Assembly (NCBI GenBank): GCA_025453555.1
Contig: JALOQC010000011.1
Span: 1-34,576, forward strand
Origin: Myxococcota bacterium
Lineage (GTDB): Bacteria > Myxococcota_A > Polyangia > Polyangiales > Houyiibacteriaceae
Reading direction: 5' to 3'
DNA length: 34,576 nucleotides
Shown here piece after piece: positions 16,283-24,383 of this stretch (positions are counted from its first letter, which is position 1; the number at the start of each line of letters is the position of its first letter). The position numbers and the translations under genes were made by a program. The notes beneath the pieces are model-generated. The model ran no database searches and was not told the DNA's origin. It saw nothing but the letters and a program-made list of their open reading frames with translations.

Positions 16283-16963
16283 TCACGGATTCGCGCGGCG
16301 CGCGACGCGTCGCACGAGCCGCTCCAGCGCGATCGTCGACACCAGCGCACATGCCGCGCTCGCGAGCGAGAGCGTGGTCGCCCGCACGAAGCCGGAGACG
16401 TCGACCGCGGCCACGTCCGCATTCCGTGCGAGCTGCGCGAAGAGCCACGTGGCGAGCCACGCCGTCCACCAGACGAAGCGCGTCCAGCTCGATGGCTCGG
16501 TCGCCTGACGGTGACGCTCGCGTGCCGCGGGTCGCTCGGCCTCGCGGCCGGCTCCGAGACGGCAATCCGCTCCGCTCGAGCCCTCGACGGCAGCGAGGAG
16601 GCGCCCGAAGGTTCGGTAGGGCAACGCGAGCTGCACCAGCGGAACGAAGTGCTCCACCACGGCGCGGGTGGGCGTCGTGCGCATCGCCTCCGCGTGAGGC
16701 CGCACCGCGCGCGCGAGCCAGACGAGGTAGACGACCGCGGTCGGCACGAAGAGCGCGAGGCGTGCCCAGCCGATCGCCTCCCCACGATCCGCCGCCTCCT
16801 CCAACGTCTCGCGGAGCCCCGCGTCGATGCGCAGCTCGCCGGACTGGATCGCGGCGAGCAGCCGGAGCTCGAGCCCGAGGGAGATCGCGTCGACGAACGC
16901 GAGCGCCGCGCTCACGAGCAGCCATCCGCGGGTCGCGAGCGCGATCGGATCGGGGCGCGGCAT
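16283..16963 (-). CDS. DUF4328-like integral membrane protein
   Basis: 226 residues with four likely membrane helices: about 10-32 (RGWLLVSAALAFVDAISLGL), 65-90 (GWARLALFVPTAVVYLVWLARAV), and two near the C-terminus (WTRFVWWTAWLATWLFAQLA; TTLSLASAACALVSTIALERL). Between helices 2 and 3 is the DUF4328 region (VWLARAVRPHAEAM...VVEHFVPLVQLALPYRTFGRLL); a Gly/Ala/Arg-rich cytoplasmic loop of ~35 residues follows. Function is unknown in the family. The ATG at 16963 is preferred to one at 17005 because the extra 14 residues are not hydrophobic or conserved in type; no Shine-Dalgarno decides it. Confidence 0.72.
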   Translation of the reverse strand: MPRPDPIALATRGWLLVSAALAFVDAISLGLELRLLAAIQSGELRIDAGLRETLEEAADRGEAIGWARLALFVPTAVVYLVWLARAVRPHAEAMRTTPTRAVVEHFVPLVQLALPYRTFGRLLAAVEGSSGADCRLGAGREAERPAARERHRQATEPSSWTRFVWWTAWLATWLFAQLARNADVAAVDVSGFVRATTLSLASAACALVSTIALERLVRRVARRANP

Positions 16964-17060
16964 CGAGGCCGGGATCGCACGTCGGACGTCGCGCGGCCAG
17001 CACACGCGTCTCGTCCGGAGTTCCCCGGTCCGCCGTCCCCGACGCGTCTACCCTGTCCCG

Positions 17061-17534
17061 ATGCGAAACCTCCTCTTCTGTGTGCTCTCGGTGCTCCTCG
17101 TCTCGGCGTGTGGCGACGACGCCCCCGAGCCCTCGCCATGCCCTGGACCGGGCTGCGCGTGCACGGCGACGGAGAGCTGCGCCTGCGCCGAGGGCGCGAC
17201 GTGCGTGACGGAGTGCGCGACCGGGAGCTGCGACTTCCGCTGCGACGCCACGAGCACCTGCGAGTACGCGTGCGAGGAGTCGTGCGGCGTCGACTGCCTC
17301 TCCGACAGCTCGTGCTTCGTCACCACCTCCGAGAGCAGCAACGTCGACTGCGACGCCGCGACCTGCGAGGTGCGCGTCGGGTCGAGCAGCAACGTCACCT
17401 GCCGGAACGGCGCGGCCTGCGACGTGACGTGCGTGGACACGTGCAACCTCGACTGTCGCGGTGCGTCGTGTGTGCTGCGGTGTGGCGACGCGGCGCCAAT
17501 CGACGTCGTCGACGGCGAAGACCAGTGCTCGTGA
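17061..17534 (+). CDS. Small cysteine-rich lipoprotein
   Basis: 157 residues starting at the ATG at 17061. A lipoprotein signal ends at C17 (LLVSAC), followed by GDDAPEPSP, a short acidic/proline linker. The remainder has more than 20 cysteines in a ladder of short alternating segments (TCEYACEESCGVDCLSDSS type), each roughly 6-10 residues, which could stack as a small disulfide-rich beta-helix. No catalytic motif is seen. It differs in spacing from the 40-residue repeats at 10086-13085, so it is a separate family. It is divergent from the DUF4328 gene, 97 bp apart. Confidence 0.78.
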   Translation: MRNLLFCVLSVLLVSACGDDAPEPSPCPGPGCACTATESCACAEGATCVTECATGSCDFRCDATSTCEYACEESCGVDCLSDSSCFVTTSESSNVDCDAATCEVRVGSSSNVTCRNGAACDVTCVDTCNLDCRGASCVLRCGDAAPIDVVDGEDQCS

Positions 17535-17554
17535 GCGTCGTCGCCGAACACTCT

Positions 17555-17567
17555 TGAGCGTCACTCA
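17555..17567. promoter_or_regulatory. Operator candidate 1, TGAG-N5-CTCA, upstream of the TetR gene
   Basis: TGAGCGTCACTCA is a 13-bp palindrome 59 bp before the TetR start codon. Two more sites with the same arms and spacing lie before the efflux genes at 18314 and 18358. Short palindromes with this geometry are usual for TetR-type repressors, so autoregulation is inferred. Confidence 0.65.
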
Positions 17568-17568
17568 G

Positions 17569-17586
17569 CCGGCGTGCACACGCCGG
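17569..17586. promoter_or_regulatory. Perfect inverted repeat next to operator 1
   Basis: CCGGCGTG-CA-CACGCCGG: 8-bp arms with a 2-bp centre, one base after operator 1. It may end transcription of the cysteine-rich lipoprotein gene or bind a second regulator. It has no T-tract and too small a loop for a standard terminator, so a protein site is somewhat more likely. Confidence 0.45.
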
Positions 17587-17626
17587 GGTGACAGCAGGCG
17601 TCGGTCGCCCCCATAGTGACGACCTC

Positions 17627-18238
17627 ATGCCCCGCACCCGGCTCACCCGACGGACCAAGCGCCGCGATCCCGAAGACGCCAAAGCCCGCATCCTCGAGGC
17701 CGCGCTCGCGCTCTTCGCCGCGGAGGGCGTGAGCGTCCCGACGTCGCGCATCGCGAAGGAAGCAGGCGTCTCCGAGGGGCTGATCTTCCACCACTACGGG
17801 AACAAGCGCGGCTTGCTCGCCGCGGTGGCCGCGCACATGGGCCACGGCGTGGCTTCCGCGATGTTCGAGGGGATCTTGCCGGGCCAGCGTCCCGACGTGC
17901 GCCGGATGATCCGCGCGTGCTTCGACTACGTCGGCAAGAAGGGCAAGCTCCACGACATGCTCGCGATGAGCAACGACCCGGCCGACTGGAACGCCGCGCA
18001 GCTCGCGACGCGCGGGGTGATCGTGGCCGCGCTCACGCAGGCCTTCACGCAATGGAAGGCGGCCGGCTACATCGAGACCGATCACCCGGACATCGCGGCC
18101 GCGCTGATCTTCGGCCTCGTCGACGCGGCGCTCCTCGACTGCTTCTCCCGCGGCCTCGAGGATCGCGTCGACGAGTACATCGAAGAGGCGGTCGCCTGCA
18201 TCGAAGGCGCCCTCGGCTACGAAGGCCCGAACGCGTAG
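17627..18238 (+). CDS. TetR/AcrR-family transcriptional regulator of the adjacent RND efflux genes
   Basis: 203 residues. The N-terminal helix-turn-helix spans about 17-60: AKARILEAALALFAAEGVSVPTSRIAKEAGVSEGLIFHHYGNKRGLLAAV, the standard TetR pattern with the recognition helix at SEGLIFHHYG. The C-terminal part is all helical and would hold an inducer pocket and dimer face; the ligand cannot be inferred. A start 13 codons upstream (17588) is possible, but MPRTRLTRRTKRR at 17627 is a natural basic arm. It lies 146 bp upstream of the adaptor gene in the same direction, with matching palindromes before both, so it probably represses itself and the pump. Confidence 0.88.
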   Translation: MPRTRLTRRTKRRDPEDAKARILEAALALFAAEGVSVPTSRIAKEAGVSEGLIFHHYGNKRGLLAAVAAHMGHGVASAMFEGILPGQRPDVRRMIRACFDYVGKKGKLHDMLAMSNDPADWNAAQLATRGVIVAALTQAFTQWKAAGYIETDHPDIAAALIFGLVDAALLDCFSRGLEDRVDEYIEEAVACIEGALGYEGPNA

Positions 18239-18313
18239 GCCGCCGCCCACAACCGCGGTCTTCGTCACGGTCTCCGTCGCGCCGTCGCGCTTCCGTCACG
18301 GTCCGCCGCTTGT

Positions 18314-18326
18314 TGAGCCTTGCTCA
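18314..18326. promoter_or_regulatory. Operator candidate 2, TGAG-N5-CTCA, upstream of the efflux genes
   Basis: TGAGCCTTGCTCA is palindromic over its outer five bases on each side. It overlaps a possible -35 box (TTGCTC at 18320-18325) with a possible -10 box TAGATC 17 bp later (18343-18348), so a bound repressor would cover the promoter. Confidence 0.65.
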
Positions 18327-18340
18327 GTAACGCACGCGAC

Positions 18341-18357
18341 GCTAGATCGTCTCTAGC
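18341..18357. promoter_or_regulatory. Second palindrome, GCTAGA-N5-TCTAGC, between the two efflux operators
   Basis: A 17-bp inverted repeat with 6-bp perfect arms covers the putative -10 region and abuts operator 3. Its sequence differs from TGAG-N5-CTCA, so it would suit another protein or an RNA hairpin at the start of the transcript. Confidence 0.4.
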
Positions 18358-18370
18358 TGAGTAGCACTCA
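18358..18370. promoter_or_regulatory. Operator candidate 3, TGAG-N5-CTCA, just before the adaptor gene
   Basis: TGAGTAGCACTCA, 14 bp before the ATG at 18385 and 44 bp from operator 2 (about four helical turns), so dimers at both sites would face the same side of the DNA. Confidence 0.65.
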
Positions 18371-18384
18371 GTAGCGGAGGCGAC

Positions 18385-19659
18385 ATGCAGGCTCATCGGG
18401 GAACACGCCGGGAGGCGTGGTGGGGGACGTGCGTCCTCGTGGCAGGAATCACCGCGCTCGCGGGCGCGTGCACGTCGGAAGCGGGGGCCCACGAGCCGAG
18501 CTCGCGCGTCGAGGTGCGCGTGGAGCTCGCCGAGGTTCGTCGCGTCTCGTCCGCGGACACGATCGAGCTGCACGGAACGACCCGCTCGTCGGAGCGGGCC
18601 ACGCTCGCCTTCGCGGTCGGCGGGCGTCTGCGTGAGCGGGTCGTCGATGTCGGCGATCGGGTACGCGCGGGCCAAGTGCTCGCGCAGCTCGATGCGAGCG
18701 GCTACGCCAACGGCGTCGCGGCGGCCGAGGCGACCGTGCGCGAGCTCGAAGCCCGTCGCGAGCAGCTCGTGCGCGACGAGGCGCGTGTCACGACGCTCCG
18801 CGAAGGCGGCGTGGTCGGCGACGCGCAGCTCGAAGAGGTCCGCACGGGCGTCGTCCGCATCGACGAGAGCCTCGGCGCGGCGACCGTCGCAGCCCGCGAA
18901 GCCCGACGGCAACGCGGCGAATCCGTGTTGCGTGCGCCCTTCGACGGGGTCGTTCGTGCGGTCTTTGCCGACGAAGGAACCGTCGTCGGACCCGGAACGC
19001 CGCTGCTGCTCCTCGCGGGCGATGGTGCGACCGAGATCGCGCTCGATCTCCCCGAGCGGGCCGCGCGCTGGGCGCGCGTCGGGAGCGCGGTCGAGGTGCG
19101 CCTCCCGACCAGCGACGAACGCCACGTCGGGACCCTCGTCGCGGCCGCGGACGCCGCGGGCCCGAACGGTCTCTTCCCCGCGCGGGTCACGCTCCCCGAC
19201 GCCGTGGAGCTCGCGAGCGGACGTGGCGTGATCGTGCGCCTTACCTCGAGCGATCCGGTCGACGAGCTCCGCGTGCCGGTGCGCGCGATCGTCGATCCCT
19301 CGGGCGATCGACCGTTCGTGTGGCAGGTCGACGCGGACGGGGTCGTGACGCGCGTGGACGTGCGGCTCGGCGCGCTGCGCGACGCCACTGCAAACGCTTC
19401 GAGCGCTGCGAACGCTGCACGGCGTGACGACCCGCGCACGAGCGAGCATGCGCGCCACGACGAAGCCGAGGTCACGCTGCTGGAACCGAGCCCGCTCACG
19501 GAAGGTGCACGCGTGGTCGTGGCCGGCCATCGCTCGGTGCTCGACGGAGATCGTGTCGTCTCTCGCAGCGAGCCGCCCGATCGAACGACCCGATCCGACG
19601 AGAACGGCGCGCGCGCGAACGATCGACCCGAACCTCGCACGACGGAGGTGGCGCGATGA
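18385..19659 (+). CDS. RND efflux periplasmic adaptor (membrane fusion protein), lipoprotein
   Basis: 424 residues. A signal peptide ends in LAGAC (C29), predicting an acylated inner-membrane-anchored adaptor as in AcrA/MexA. After a beta-barrel strand region comes a biotinyl-lipoyl-like half (LAFAVGGRLRERVVDVGDRVRAGQVLAQLD, ~70-100), an alpha-helical hairpin (~108-180), the second lipoyl half (VLRAPFDGVVRAVFADEGTVVGPGTPLLLLAG) and the barrel/MP domain. The last ~40 residues are polar and low in complexity, and an Ala/Asn/Arg-rich insert lies near 335-355. GGAGG precedes the ATG. The stop overlaps the pump ATG as ATGA, so the two are translationally coupled. Confidence 0.9.
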   Translation: MQAHRGTRREAWWGTCVLVAGITALAGACTSEAGAHEPSSRVEVRVELAEVRRVSSADTIELHGTTRSSERATLAFAVGGRLRERVVDVGDRVRAGQVLAQLDASGYANGVAAAEATVRELEARREQLVRDEARVTTLREGGVVGDAQLEEVRTGVVRIDESLGAATVAAREARRQRGESVLRAPFDGVVRAVFADEGTVVGPGTPLLLLAGDGATEIALDLPERAARWARVGSAVEVRLPTSDERHVGTLVAAADAAGPNGLFPARVTLPDAVELASGRGVIVRLTSSDPVDELRVPVRAIVDPSGDRPFVWQVDADGVVTRVDVRLGALRDATANASSAANAARRDDPRTSEHARHDEAEVTLLEPSPLTEGARVVVAGHRSVLDGDRVVSRSEPPDRTTRSDENGARANDRPEPRTTEVAR

Positions 19660-22600
19660 GCTTCCTCGAAGGTCTGCTCGCGCGCCCGCGCATCACGCTC
19701 GGGCTCGCGCTCCTGCTCTCCGGCGCGGGCGCGGTCGCGTGGACGACCATGCCGCGCGAGGAAGATCCGCGCCTCGCGCGCCGCGTCGCGCTCGTGATCG
19801 CGCCCTACCCCGGCGCGGACGCCACCGAGGTCGAGCGCCTGGTCGCGCGCCCGATCGAAGACGCGCTCGCCGAAGTGCCCGAGATCCTCCGCGTCCAGGC
19901 GACGATCCGCAACGGGCTCGCGCTCTTGAACGTGGAGCTCCGCCCCGACGTGGGCGCCTACGCGACCGATCGCGCATGGAGCGACGTCCGTGACGCGCTC
20001 GACGAGGCACGCGCCGACATGCCCGACGAAGCGCTCGCGCCGCGGCTCGACGACGACGTGCAAGACACGGAGTCCGTGCTCGTCGCGATCACGCGCGCCG
20101 ACGGAAACGGCGACGTGCTCACGCTCGCGGATGCGGCGGACGCGCTCGAAGCGCGCATGCTCGCGCTCCCCGACGTCGCACGCGTCGCGATCACGGGTGA
20201 CCCGGGCGCGCGCATCACGATCGACGTCGACGACGTGCGCGCGCGCGAGCTCGGGATCGACCCGCTCTCGCTCGTCGAGCTGCTCCGCGCCCGCAATGTG
20301 AGCACCCCGGGCGGCACGCTCTCGCTCGACGGTCGCACGCTCGCGATCCTCCCCGAGGGATCGCTCGACGACGTCGACGTGATCGCGCGGCTCCCCATCC
20401 CGACCTCGCGCGGCGTCACGCTCCCGCTGGAGGCCTTCGCGACGGTCGCGCGCACGGTCGACGAGCCGACCTCGGAGCGCGCGCGTCACGACGGGGAGCC
20501 CGCGGTGGTGGTCGGCGTGATCCCGCGCCCGGGTCTGCAAGCGGAGCGCTTCGGCGAGACCGTGCGCGAAGAGCTCGGGCGCTTTGCCGAGACTCGCCCC
20601 GAGCTGGCGATCGAGGAGATCGCGTTCCAGCCCGCGCACGTCGAGGCCCGCCTCTCGGAGCTCGCCGGTTCGCTGCTGCTCGGCGTCGGCATCGTCGCCC
20701 TCGTCGTGCTCCTCGGGATGGGGTTCCGCGTCGGCCTCGTCGTCGCGAGCGTGGTGCCGCTGGTCACCTTCGCGGCCGTCGCGGTGTACGCGATGAGCGG
20801 CGGCGTGCTCCACCAGATGGCGGTCGCCGCGCTCGTGGTCGCGCTCGGCTTGCTCGTCGACAACGCGATCGTCGTCGCAGAGACCATGCAGCGACGTCTG
20901 GACGACGGTGAGACCGCGCGGGACGCGATGCTCGCCACCGTCCGTGAGCTCGCGATCCCGCTCGGCTCCGCGACCGCGACCACGCTCGCGAGCTTCGTGC
21001 CGATGCTGCTCTCCGAAGGCACCAGCGGCGACTTCACGCGCGCGATCCCGATCGTCGTGATGCTCACGCTCGCGGTGAGCTACGCGTACGCGCTCCTCGT
21101 CACGCCGCTCGTCGCGCGCTTCGGTCTGCGGCGCACGCGGGGCGTGGTGCGCGATCGCGCGGGCGAGCTCGGCCAACGCATCGCGCGGGTCGCCGTGCGT
21201 CGACCCGTGCTCATGCTGATCGTCGCGCTCGCGCTGGTCTTCGGCGCCGGCAGCTTCGCGCCGCGCGTCCGCCAAGCGTTCTTCCCCGCCTCCGATCGCG
21301 ATCAGCTCGTGGTGGAGATCGAGCTTCCCGAGGGCACGCACCTCACGCGCACGGACGCCGCTGCGCGACGGCTCGAGCACGCGCTCCTCGCCCACGCCGA
21401 CGTCGCGAGCGTCACCGCCTTCGTGGGCCGCGGCACGCCGCCCTTCTACTACAACCTCCCGCGCCGCCCGGACGTTCCGAGCCTCGCGCAGCTCGTGGTG
21501 CGCGCGCACGACGCACGCACGGTGTCCACGATCGCGCGCTTCGCCGAGGGCGTGCTCGCCGACGATCCCGACGCGCTCGTGATCGCGCGCCCGCTCGAAC
21601 AAGGGCCACCGATCCTCGCGCCGATCGAGATCCGCCTCGCGGGGCACGACCTCGACGAGCTCGATCGCGCGGCCTCGCAGGTGCACGCGTTGCTCCGCGA
21701 CGCCGAAGGCACGCGCCTCGTCCGCCGCGATCAAGGGCTCGGCGCGCCCACCCTCCGCTTCGCGATCGACGACGCTGCCTCCGCGCGGCACGGCGTCGAT
21801 CGCCGGCTCGTGGCGCTCGGTCTGCTGAGCCACGCGCGCGGTCTACCGGCGGGGAGCTTTCGGGGCGACGGGCTCGACGCCGATCCGATCCCGCTCGTGG
21901 TGCGCACGTCCGTGGACGGAGTGACGCGCGGCGACGCGATCGCGCCCTCCGCACTCACGGCGAGCGACGTGCCACGGCCCTCGGCGCCTCCGCTGCCGCT
22001 CGCACAGGTCGCGGCAGCAGCGCTCGATTGGGCCCCCGCCGTCATCCACCGTCGCGACCGGACCCGCGTGGTCCGCGTGCTCGCGGAGACCGAAGGCGAC
22101 ACCACGTACGCGAGCGTCATCGCCGCGGTACGCCCCGCCCTCGACGCGCTCCAGCTCCCCGACGGTGTTCATTACGCGATCGGCGGAGCACAGGCGGAGT
22201 CCGACACCGCGAACGCCGCGCTCGGCGGCAAGGCCCCGATCGCCGCGCTGCTCCTGATCGCGGTGTTGCTCGCGCAGTTCGACTCGTTTCGTCGCGTCGC
22301 GATCGTGCTCGCGACCGCGCCGCTCGCCGCGCTCGGCATCTGGCCCGGCCTCTACGTGCTCGACCTCCCGTTCGGCTTCGTGGCGCTGCTCGGCGCGATC
22401 GCGCTCATCGGCATCGCGGTCAACGCGGCGATCGTGTTGATCGACGTGATCGACACACGACGACGCGACGGCGCGAGCGTGCGCGACGCGGTGATCGATG
22501 CAGTTCGCCTTCGCACGCGCCCGATCGTGCTGACCACCGGAACCACCGTCGCCGGCCTCGCGCCGCTCCTCTTCAGCGCTTCGACGCTCTGGCCTCCGAT

Positions 22601-24251
22601 GGCGGCCGCGATGATCAGCGGGCTCGTGATCGCGACGGTGCTCTCGCTCGCCGTCGTGCCCGCGCTCTACGTGTTGCTCTTCCGCGACCGCGGTGCGCCG
22701 GTCGATCGGCACCACGCGCCGCCCGTCGTGCTCGCGCTCGCGCTCCTGCTGGTGCCTTCGATCGCGCTCGGCCAGGACACCTCGGAGCCCGCGATCGGCG
22801 AGGACTCCACGCGAGCCTCGAACGCCTCGCCCGTCGCGACGGCCCCGGCGAGCACGTTCGATCTCGACGCGACCCTGGCGCCCGAGCCTGACGCGCGTCT
22901 GCTCGACGCCGCCGAGGTCGCGCGGCTCGCGGTGGCGGTCTCCCCCGAGCAGGAGCGCGCGCGCGCCTCGATCCGCCGTGCGCAGGCCGGCGTCGCCGAA
23001 GCGCGCGCGGCGCTCGTCCCCGAGCTCACCCTCGGGGCGCGCTACACGCGGCTCTCGCCCACCCGCAACGATCCCCTCGTGACGCTCGATCCGAGCCAAG
23101 CCGCGGCCGCGCGCGCGCTCTTGCCGGGGGTGGAGGACGACGAAGCGCGTGTCTTGCTCGGCGGCATCCTCGACGCCAACGAGGGCCTCGCCGACGCACG
23201 CATCGCGATCCCCGAGAACCAAGGCGCGTTCACCGCGAGCGTCGTCTACCCCGTGAGCGCGATCCTCGCGTCCGTGCTCCCGCGCCTGCGAGGCGCCGAG
23301 CACGCGGTCGAAGCGGAGCGCGCGTTCGCCCAGGCACGCCTTCACGACGTCGCGCTGCGCGCGGTCGAGACCTGGCACGAGCTGCACCGAGCGCGAGCCT
23401 TGCGCGCCGTCGCACTGCATCGACACGCGGTCGCGGAGGACGACCGCCGCCGCCTCGCCATCGCGGTGCGCGCGGGTGCGGCTCCGGAGCTCGACCTGCG
23501 TCGCTTCGAAGCGCTCGTCGCCTCCACGGAGATCGCCGTCGCGAGCGCGGAGGCCGGCGTCGCGATCGGGCAGGACGCCGTCGCGACGCTCCTCGATCTG
23601 CGCTGCACCGGTGGTTGCCGCTTCGCGCCACGGGGAGGGCTCGACACGATCCCCGAACCGCCGAGCGACCTCGACGCGCTCCGCGCCGAAGCGCTGCGCA
23701 ATCGCCCCGAGCTCCGAGGCCTGCGCGCCGCCATCGATGCGCGCGAAGGGTTGGCGCGCGGCGCCCGCAACGACCGCTACCCCGTGCTCGCGCTCGCCGC
23801 GAACCTCGACGTCGCGAACCCGAACGCTCGCTTCGTCCCGCAGCGCACGCGCTTCGACGCCACGTGGGACGTGAGCGTCGTCCTGCGTTGGTCGCCGACG
23901 GCGGTGCTCCGCAGCCGCGCGGAGGTCGAAGGCCTCCAGGCGACCGCCGACGTCTCGCGCGCGGACCTCGCGCAGCTCGAAGACGCGGTCGCGATCGAGG
24001 TGAGCGCGGCGTGGCATCGCCTCGACGCGACCCGGCAAGCCCACGCGATCGCCGCCCGCGCGGTGGACGCCGCGGAGGCCGCCTACGAAGCCGCACGACG
24101 TCGCTGGGACGCGGGCGTGGGCGGCGTGGCGGACGTGCTCGACGCGGAGGCTGCTCTCACCGAAGCCCGGGTGCGTCGCATCGACGTCGCGATCGACGCA
24201 CGCCTCGCCGCCGCGCGCCTCGATCGCGCGCTCGGTCGTCCGACGCGCTGA
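19656..24251 (+). CDS. RND efflux pump fused to TolC-type outer-membrane factor
   Basis: 1531 residues in one uninterrupted frame. Residues 1 to ~1012 are a complete HAE-1/AcrB-like RND permease: TM1 near 14-32, a periplasmic porter domain, TM2-6 with GLLVDNAIVVAE (D402, N403, where AcrB has D407-D408), a second porter domain, and TM8-12 with GIAVNAAIVLID (N923 at the place of AcrB K940). A short basic linker (RDRG...DRHH) leads to VVLALALLLVPSIALG-Q (1024-1040), which reads as a signal peptide with cleavage after ALG. Residues 1040-1531 are a full TolC-family outer-membrane factor with two helical-barrel repeats. Both RND termini face the cytoplasm, so the internal hydrophobic segment would correctly place the TolC part in the periplasm, perhaps after signal-peptidase cleavage. 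No ATG or Shine-Dalgarno is seen at the junction; in-frame GTGs lie at 22671 and 22728. Similar fusions are, to my memory, known among Bacteroidota CusA-type pumps. Confidence 0.9.
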   Translation: MSFLEGLLARPRITLGLALLLSGAGAVAWTTMPREEDPRLARRVALVIAPYPGADATEVERLVARPIEDALAEVPEILRVQATIRNGLALLNVELRPDVGAYATDRAWSDVRDALDEARADMPDEALAPRLDDDVQDTESVLVAITRADGNGDVLTLADAADALEARMLALPDVARVAITGDPGARITIDVDDVRARELGIDPLSLVELLRARNVSTPGGTLSLDGRTLAILPEGSLDDVDVIARLPIPTSRGVTLPLEAFATVARTVDEPTSERARHDGEPAVVVGVIPRPGLQAERFGETVREELGRFAETRPELAIEEIAFQPAHVEARLSELAGSLLLGVGIVALVVLLGMGFRVGLVVASVVPLVTFAAVAVYAMSGGVLHQMAVAALVVALGLLVDNAIVVAETMQRRLDDGETARDAMLATVRELAIPLGSATATTLASFVPMLLSEGTSGDFTRAIPIVVMLTLAVSYAYALLVTPLVARFGLRRTRGVVRDRAGELGQRIARVAVRRPVLMLIVALALVFGAGSFAPRVRQAFFPASDRDQLVVEIELPEGTHLTRTDAAARRLEHALLAHADVASVTAFVGRGTPPFYYNLPRRPDVPSLAQLVVRAHDARTVSTIARFAEGVLADDPDALVIARPLEQGPPILAPIEIRLAGHDLDELDRAASQVHALLRDAEGTRLVRRDQGLGAPTLRFAIDDAASARHGVDRRLVALGLLSHARGLPAGSFRGDGLDADPIPLVVRTSVDGVTRGDAIAPSALTASDVPRPSAPPLPLAQVAAAALDWAPAVIHRRDRTRVVRVLAETEGDTTYASVIAAVRPALDALQLPDGVHYAIGGAQAESDTANAALGGKAPIAALLLIAVLLAQFDSFRRVAIVLATAPLAALGIWPGLYVLDLPFGFVALLGAIALIGIAVNAAIVLIDVIDTRRRDGASVRDAVIDAVRLRTRPIVLTTGTTVAGLAPLLFSASTLWPPMAAAMISGLVIATVLSLAVVPALYVLLFRDRGAPVDRHHAPPVVLALALLLVPSIALGQDTSEPAIGEDSTRASNASPVATAPASTFDLDATLAPEPDARLLDAAEVARLAVAVSPEQERARASIRRAQAGVAEARAALVPELTLGARYTRLSPTRNDPLVTLDPSQAAAARALLPGVEDDEARVLLGGILDANEGLADARIAIPENQGAFTASVVYPVSAILASVLPRLRGAEHAVEAERAFAQARLHDVALRAVETWHELHRARALRAVALHRHAVAEDDRRRLAIAVRAGAAPELDLRRFEALVASTEIAVASAEAGVAIGQDAVATLLDLRCTGGCRFAPRGGLDTIPEPPSDLDALRAEALRNRPELRGLRAAIDAREGLARGARNDRYPVLALAANLDVANPNARFVPQRTRFDATWDVSVVLRWSPTAVLRSRAEVEGLQATADVSRADLAQLEDAVAIEVSAAWHRLDATRQAHAIAARAVDAAEAAYEAARRRWDAGVGGVADVLDAEAALTEARVRRIDVAIDARLAAARLDRALGRPTR

Positions 24252-24331
24252 GGCCCGAGCCCACGAAGTCTCGACGACCACGGCCGCAATCCATGCGGAC
24301 CGCGAGCCGCGCCCGAGGCGCGGGTCGACGA

Positions 24332-24350
24332 GCCACGCCCGCAGCGTGGC
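24332..24350 (+). terminator. Hairpin after the efflux operon
   Basis: GCCACGC-CCGCA-GCGTGGC, a perfect 7-bp stem, 80 bp beyond the pump stop and 34 bp before the DUF2141 start. No T-tract follows. It could partly separate the efflux operon from the next two genes. Confidence 0.35.
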
Positions 24351-24383
24351 GCTCACCCGAACCCAAGACAGAGAGGAAATCCC

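Noticed and set aside
22693-23082. Possible separate start for the outer-membrane factor at a GTG in another frame (MRRSIGTTRRP...)
   Set aside because: It would make a fine signal-peptide n-region, but it needs a frameshift to reach the hydrophobic core, and the pump frame would then lack a nearby stop; the fused frame is simpler.
18702-24356. Very long minus-strand frames opposite the adaptor and pump genes (1043 and 837 codons)
   Set aside because: Antisense shadows of genes with clear RND and adaptor motifs; composition is repetitive Arg/Asp/His.
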